Source: Pseudomonadota bacterium (GTDB taxonomy: Bacteria; Pseudomonadota; Alphaproteobacteria; Caulobacterales; Aquidulcibacteraceae). From it: a stretch of 13,013 nt of DNA. Made by a program: the position numbers and the translations under genes. The first letter of the stretch is position 1. Each line of letters starts with the position of its first letter. Below are positions 11,299-13,013 of this stretch, one piece after another. The notes below the pieces were generated by a model, which worked only from the letters and a program-made list of their open reading frames with translations, did no database searches and was not told the DNA's origin. The stretch covers positions 1 through 13,013 of the forward strand of contig JAEWNX010000278.1 of the NCBI GenBank assembly GCA_023461135.1, written 5' to 3'.

Positions 11299-11348
11299 TA
11301 CTGCCTATTCCCCTATTGCCTTACTGCCCTAATCCCCTCTATATCCCC
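11299..11348 (+). repeat. Degenerate C/T-rich repeat upstream of rplU
   Basis: About six imperfect units of 7-11 nt follow one another: TACTGCC, TATTCCCC, TATTGCC, TTACTGCCC, TAATCCCC, TCTATATCCCC. The stretch is almost free of G and A on the plus strand apart from the fixed A and G positions. It overlaps the likely rplU promoter. Confidence 0.5.
11316..11345 (+). promoter_or_regulatory. Candidate rplU-rpmA promoter
   Basis: TTGCCT (11316-11321) and TATATC (11340-11345) are 18 bp apart. A start near 11352 would place the strong hairpin at 11355-11380 at the very 5' end of the mRNA. Each element matches four of six consensus bases, so the call is moderate. Confidence 0.35.
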
Positions 11349-11354
11349 GCTCCC

Positions 11355-11392
11355 CGCCCGGGCGAGCACTCGTCCGGGCGCACTGATTTTTT
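11355..11392 (+). promoter_or_regulatory. rplU leader hairpin with T-run (attenuator-like)
   Basis: CGCCCGG (11355-11361), a G:U pair and CGA form an 11-bp stem with TCG, T and CCGGGCG (ending 11380), closing on a GCAC tetraloop. Six Ts follow at 11387-11392, after a 6-nt gap, and the rplU ATG is at 11403. The gap before the T-run makes it a poor classical terminator. A 5' structure that attenuates, stabilises or responds to L21 is possible. Confidence 0.55.
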
Positions 11393-11402
11393 GGCGGTTC
11401 CG

Positions 11403-11732
11403 ATGTTCGCGGTAATCAAGACGGGCGGCAAGCAGTACCGGGTGGCCAAGGACGATGTGATCGTCGTCGAGAAGCTGGACGGCAAGGCTGGCGGCAAGGT
11501 CACGTTCAAGGACGTGCTGATGGCCGGCGACGCCAAGGGCGTGAAGCTCGGCAAGGACCTCTCGGGCGTCACCGTCACCGGCAAGCTCGTGGAGACCAAG
11601 AAGGGCGACAAGGTCACCGTGTTCAAGAAGCGCCGCCGCAACACCTATCGGCGCAAACTCGGACACCGCCAAACCGAAAGCCACGTGCAGATCACCGCGA
11701 TCGGGTCTGCCAAAGAGAAGACTGAGGAATAG
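11403..11732 (+). CDS. rplU: 50S ribosomal protein L21
   Basis: L21 is a large-subunit ribosomal protein that binds 23S rRNA. The 109-aa protein starts with the diagnostic [14 protein letters not shown] and has the conserved C-terminal part [20 protein letters not shown] and [14 protein letters not shown], followed by a short charged tail (GSAKEKTEE). The frame stays open for 68 codons upstream, but those residues are not L21 and cross the leader hairpin, so the ATG at 11403 is chosen even though its Shine-Dalgarno is weak (GGCGG). It is the first gene of an operon with rpmA, 8 bp downstream, and probably has its own leader control. Confidence 0.98.
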   Translation: MFAVIKTGGKQYRVAKDDVIVVEKLDGKAGGKVTFKDVLMAGDAKGVKLGKDLSGVTVTGKLVETKKGDKVTVFKKRRRNTYRRKLGHRQTESHVQITAIGSAKEKTEE

Positions 11733-11740
11733 AGGGCGTC

Positions 11741-12010
11741 ATGGCTCACAAGAAAGCAGGCGGCTCTTCGCGCAACGGACGTGACAGTGCGGGCCGGCGC
11801 CTTGGCGTGAAGCGCTTCGGCGGCCAGTCGGTGAGCGGCGGCGAGATTCTCGTGCGCCAGCGCGGCACGAAATTCCATCCCGGCTCCAACGTCGGCCTCG
11901 GCCGCGATCACACGCTGTTTGCCCTTTGTCATGGCCAGGTGCAGTTCGCGACCAAGCGCGACGGCCGAACCTACGTGTCGATTATGCCGGCGCCGGTTGC
12001 GGCAGAATAG
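11741..12010 (+). CDS. rpmA: 50S ribosomal protein L27
   Basis: L27 sits near the peptidyl-transferase centre of the large subunit, where its N-terminus contacts tRNA. The 89-aa protein begins [16 protein letters not shown], the classical mature N-terminus without the cleavable extension found in Firmicutes, and keeps [21 protein letters not shown] and [21 protein letters not shown] lies 5 nt before the ATG, and the gap to rplU is 8 bp, so the two are co-transcribed. Two hairpins follow the stop. Confidence 0.98.
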   Translation: MAHKKAGGSSRNGRDSAGRRLGVKRFGGQSVSGGEILVRQRGTKFHPGSNVGLGRDHTLFALCHGQVQFATKRDGRTYVSIMPAPVAAE

Positions 12011-12026
12011 GCGAGACGGAAGCTTC

Positions 12027-12053
12027 CCGGATCGCCTCAACAGGGCGATCCGG
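12027..12053 (+). repeat. 10-bp perfect hairpin after rpmA
   Basis: CCGGATCGCC (12027-12036) and GGCGATCCGG (12044-12053) pair completely across a 7-nt loop. Only two Ts follow, so it is not a full intrinsic terminator by itself. It may protect the rpmA mRNA 3' end after processing or back up the terminator that follows. Confidence 0.6.
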
Positions 12054-12068
12054 TTCCCGAAATAGCGT

Positions 12069-12101
12069 GGGGCGCCCGGATCAAGGCGCCCCATTTTCTT
12101 T
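12069..12101 (+). terminator. Intrinsic terminator of the rplU-rpmA operon
   Basis: GGGGCGCC (12069-12076) and GGCGCCCC (12085-12092) form an 8-bp GC stem with an 8-nt loop, followed by ATTTTCTTT. This is a standard Rho-independent terminator and separates the ribosomal genes from the acetyltransferase gene, which starts 34 bp later. Confidence 0.85.
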
Positions 12102-12134
12102 GCCCCGCGCGAACCAGAGCCAGAGGAGGCTCCG

Positions 12135-12728
12135 ATGCGGGACGTCATAGCGATCGAGACACAACGGCTGAAGCTGCGCGCGCTGCGCATGGCCGATGCA
12201 ACGCGCATCGCGCAGTTCTGCGGCGACCCGCAAGTCGGGCGCAACCTCGCCATGACGCCGCTCCCGTATCTCGAAACCGCAGCCGAGGGCTGGCTGATGA
12301 CGCTGGCTGCCCGCAAGCGCCTCGAGCGCGACTTCGTCTACGCCGTCGATTTGCAGGGCGAGGGTCTGATCGGCTGCATCGGCGCGCATCGAAAGCAAGG
12401 CGACGCGTATGAGATCGGCTATTGGTTCGGCCGGCCGTACTGGGGCAGGGGTTTCGCCACCGAAGCATTGCAGGCGCTGATCGCCGAAGCGCGCGCACTG
12501 GGCGAGCTCGAGGCTGGCCACTTCGTCGACAATCCCGCTTCAGGCCGCGTGCTCGCGAAGGGCGGTTTTGCTTACACCGGCGATGTGGCGCCGCTCTTCT
12601 CCATGGCGCGCGGAGAAAGCGCGCTCTGCAAACGCATGCGTTACGCGCAGGCCGAACTCGCTCTCGCCGGCGATGCTCCAAGCGTCGCCGCCGCAGGCGG
12701 CATGCGCGAGCGCGCTCGTCGGAATTGA
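12135..12728 (+). CDS. GNAT family N-acetyltransferase (RimJ/RimL type)
   Basis: This 197-aa enzyme should transfer an acetyl group from acetyl-CoA to an amine; relatives acetylate the N-termini of ribosomal proteins, but the substrate here is not known. The RimJ/RimL opening IETQRLKLRAL (7-17) is present, followed by the acetyl-CoA loop GRPYWGRGFATEAL (99-112) and the motif B segment NPASGRVLAKGGF (133-145). The last 25 residues are an Ala-rich, basic tail with no clear fold. GAGGAGG (12123-12129) lies 5 nt before the ATG, a strong ribosome-binding site. The gene follows the rpmA terminator, so it needs read-through or a promoter in the 34 bp between them. A GNAT gene right after rpmA is a recurrent alphaproteobacterial arrangement, often followed by obgE. 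Confidence 0.92.
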   Translation: MRDVIAIETQRLKLRALRMADATRIAQFCGDPQVGRNLAMTPLPYLETAAEGWLMTLAARKRLERDFVYAVDLQGEGLIGCIGAHRKQGDAYEIGYWFGRPYWGRGFATEALQALIAEARALGELEAGHFVDNPASGRVLAKGGFAYTGDVAPLFSMARGESALCKRMRYAQAELALAGDAPSVAAAGGMRERARRN

Positions 12729-12778
12729 TTTGACGGGGTTGTGGGCCGTGCGCAGAAATGGGGCATGAGGTGATGGCT

Positions 12779-13013
12779 ATGAAGCTGCTCATCATTGCCG
12801 CTATTCTTCAGGCGACTTCGCCCGCGGCCGGGGATCAAACGGCCGCCGGACAAACTGCCACGCAGACGACGCAGGCGGCGGCGCCGGCGCCCGACGACAT
12901 GGATTGCGTCTACGATCGCCAGACCAGGTCACGCTTGTGCACGGCGGCGGATGGCGTGGAGTACCGTTGCCGGCGCGAGCGTGTGATGGGCTCGCGCATG
13001 CCGGTCATGCTCT
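12779..13013 (+). CDS. Small exported Cys-containing protein, 3' end cut by window edge
   Basis: The frame runs off the right edge and gives 78 residues. It begins MKLLIIAAILQATSPAAG, a short Sec signal peptide with likely cleavage near residue 18. A Gln/Thr/Ala/Pro-rich linker (about 19-40) follows, then a part with three cysteines (DCVYD, RLCTA, YRCRRER) that may form disulfides in the periplasm. I do not recognise the family. GAGG (12767-12770) is 8 nt before the ATG at 12779; a second ATG at 12773 is too close to it. The gap to the acetyltransferase is 50 bp, same strand, so co-transcription is possible. Confidence 0.6.
   Translation, partial: MKLLIIAAILQATSPAAGDQTAAGQTATQTTQAAAPAPDDMDCVYDRQTRSRLCTAADGVEYRCRRERVMGSRMPVML

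Noticed and set aside
11199..11402. Upstream extension of the rplU frame
   Set aside because: Runs through the candidate promoter, the C/T repeat and the leader hairpin; L21 proteins start at [12 protein letters not shown].

Overview
The window is GC-rich DNA from what looks like an alphaproteobacterium. The right end carries a chromosomal backbone block: tRNA-Ser(CGA), rplU (L21), rpmA (L27), a RimJ/RimL-type GNAT acetyltransferase, and the start of a small exported protein. The phylum-level guess rests on GC content, protein style and this ribosomal gene order. No species can be named from the sequence alone.

Everything left of about 11,072 reads as a genomic island inserted at the 3' end of the tRNA-Ser gene. 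From the tRNA leftwards it holds: (i) a tyrosine integrase with a DUF6538-like N-terminus (9270-10958, minus strand, TTG start), preceded by a candidate promoter and a tandem 9-bp repeat that could be an arm-type or excisionase site; (ii) a 750-aa AAA_13/ABC-type ATPase (7021-9273, plus strand) with a Cys-Pro-Phe-Cys zinc hook and a C-terminal Arg-x3-Glu ... His-His pattern, which resembles the tRNA-cleaving, restriction-linked anticodon nucleases RloC and PrrC; (iii) a divergently transcribed, intact Type I restriction-modification operon hsdM-hsdS-hsdR (6886 down to 833, minus strand), with 8-bp and 4-bp gene overlaps that reuse GTG starts; (iv) a small serine recombinase of the Hin/Pin/resolvase type (204-815, plus strand). 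A well-formed 26-bp recombination site lies at 62-87 in front of the recombinase, and two half-site copies flank its promoter. No distal copy of the tRNA end is visible, so the island continues past the left edge.

Working together: HsdM and HsdS methylate host sites and HsdR cuts unmodified DNA. The RloC-like protein is plausibly a second defence layer that disables translation when restriction is countered or DNA is damaged. The tyrosine integrase would move the island in and out of the tRNA. The serine recombinase with its own crossover site suggests a second mobile or invertible module at the left edge.

On the backbone side, rplU has a leader with an 11-bp stem-loop followed by six Ts just before its start codon. 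The rplU-rpmA pair ends in two tandem hairpins, the second a typical intrinsic terminator. The most interesting parts are the RloC-like gene with its divergent control region, and the recombinase crossover site with its autoregulatory half-sites.
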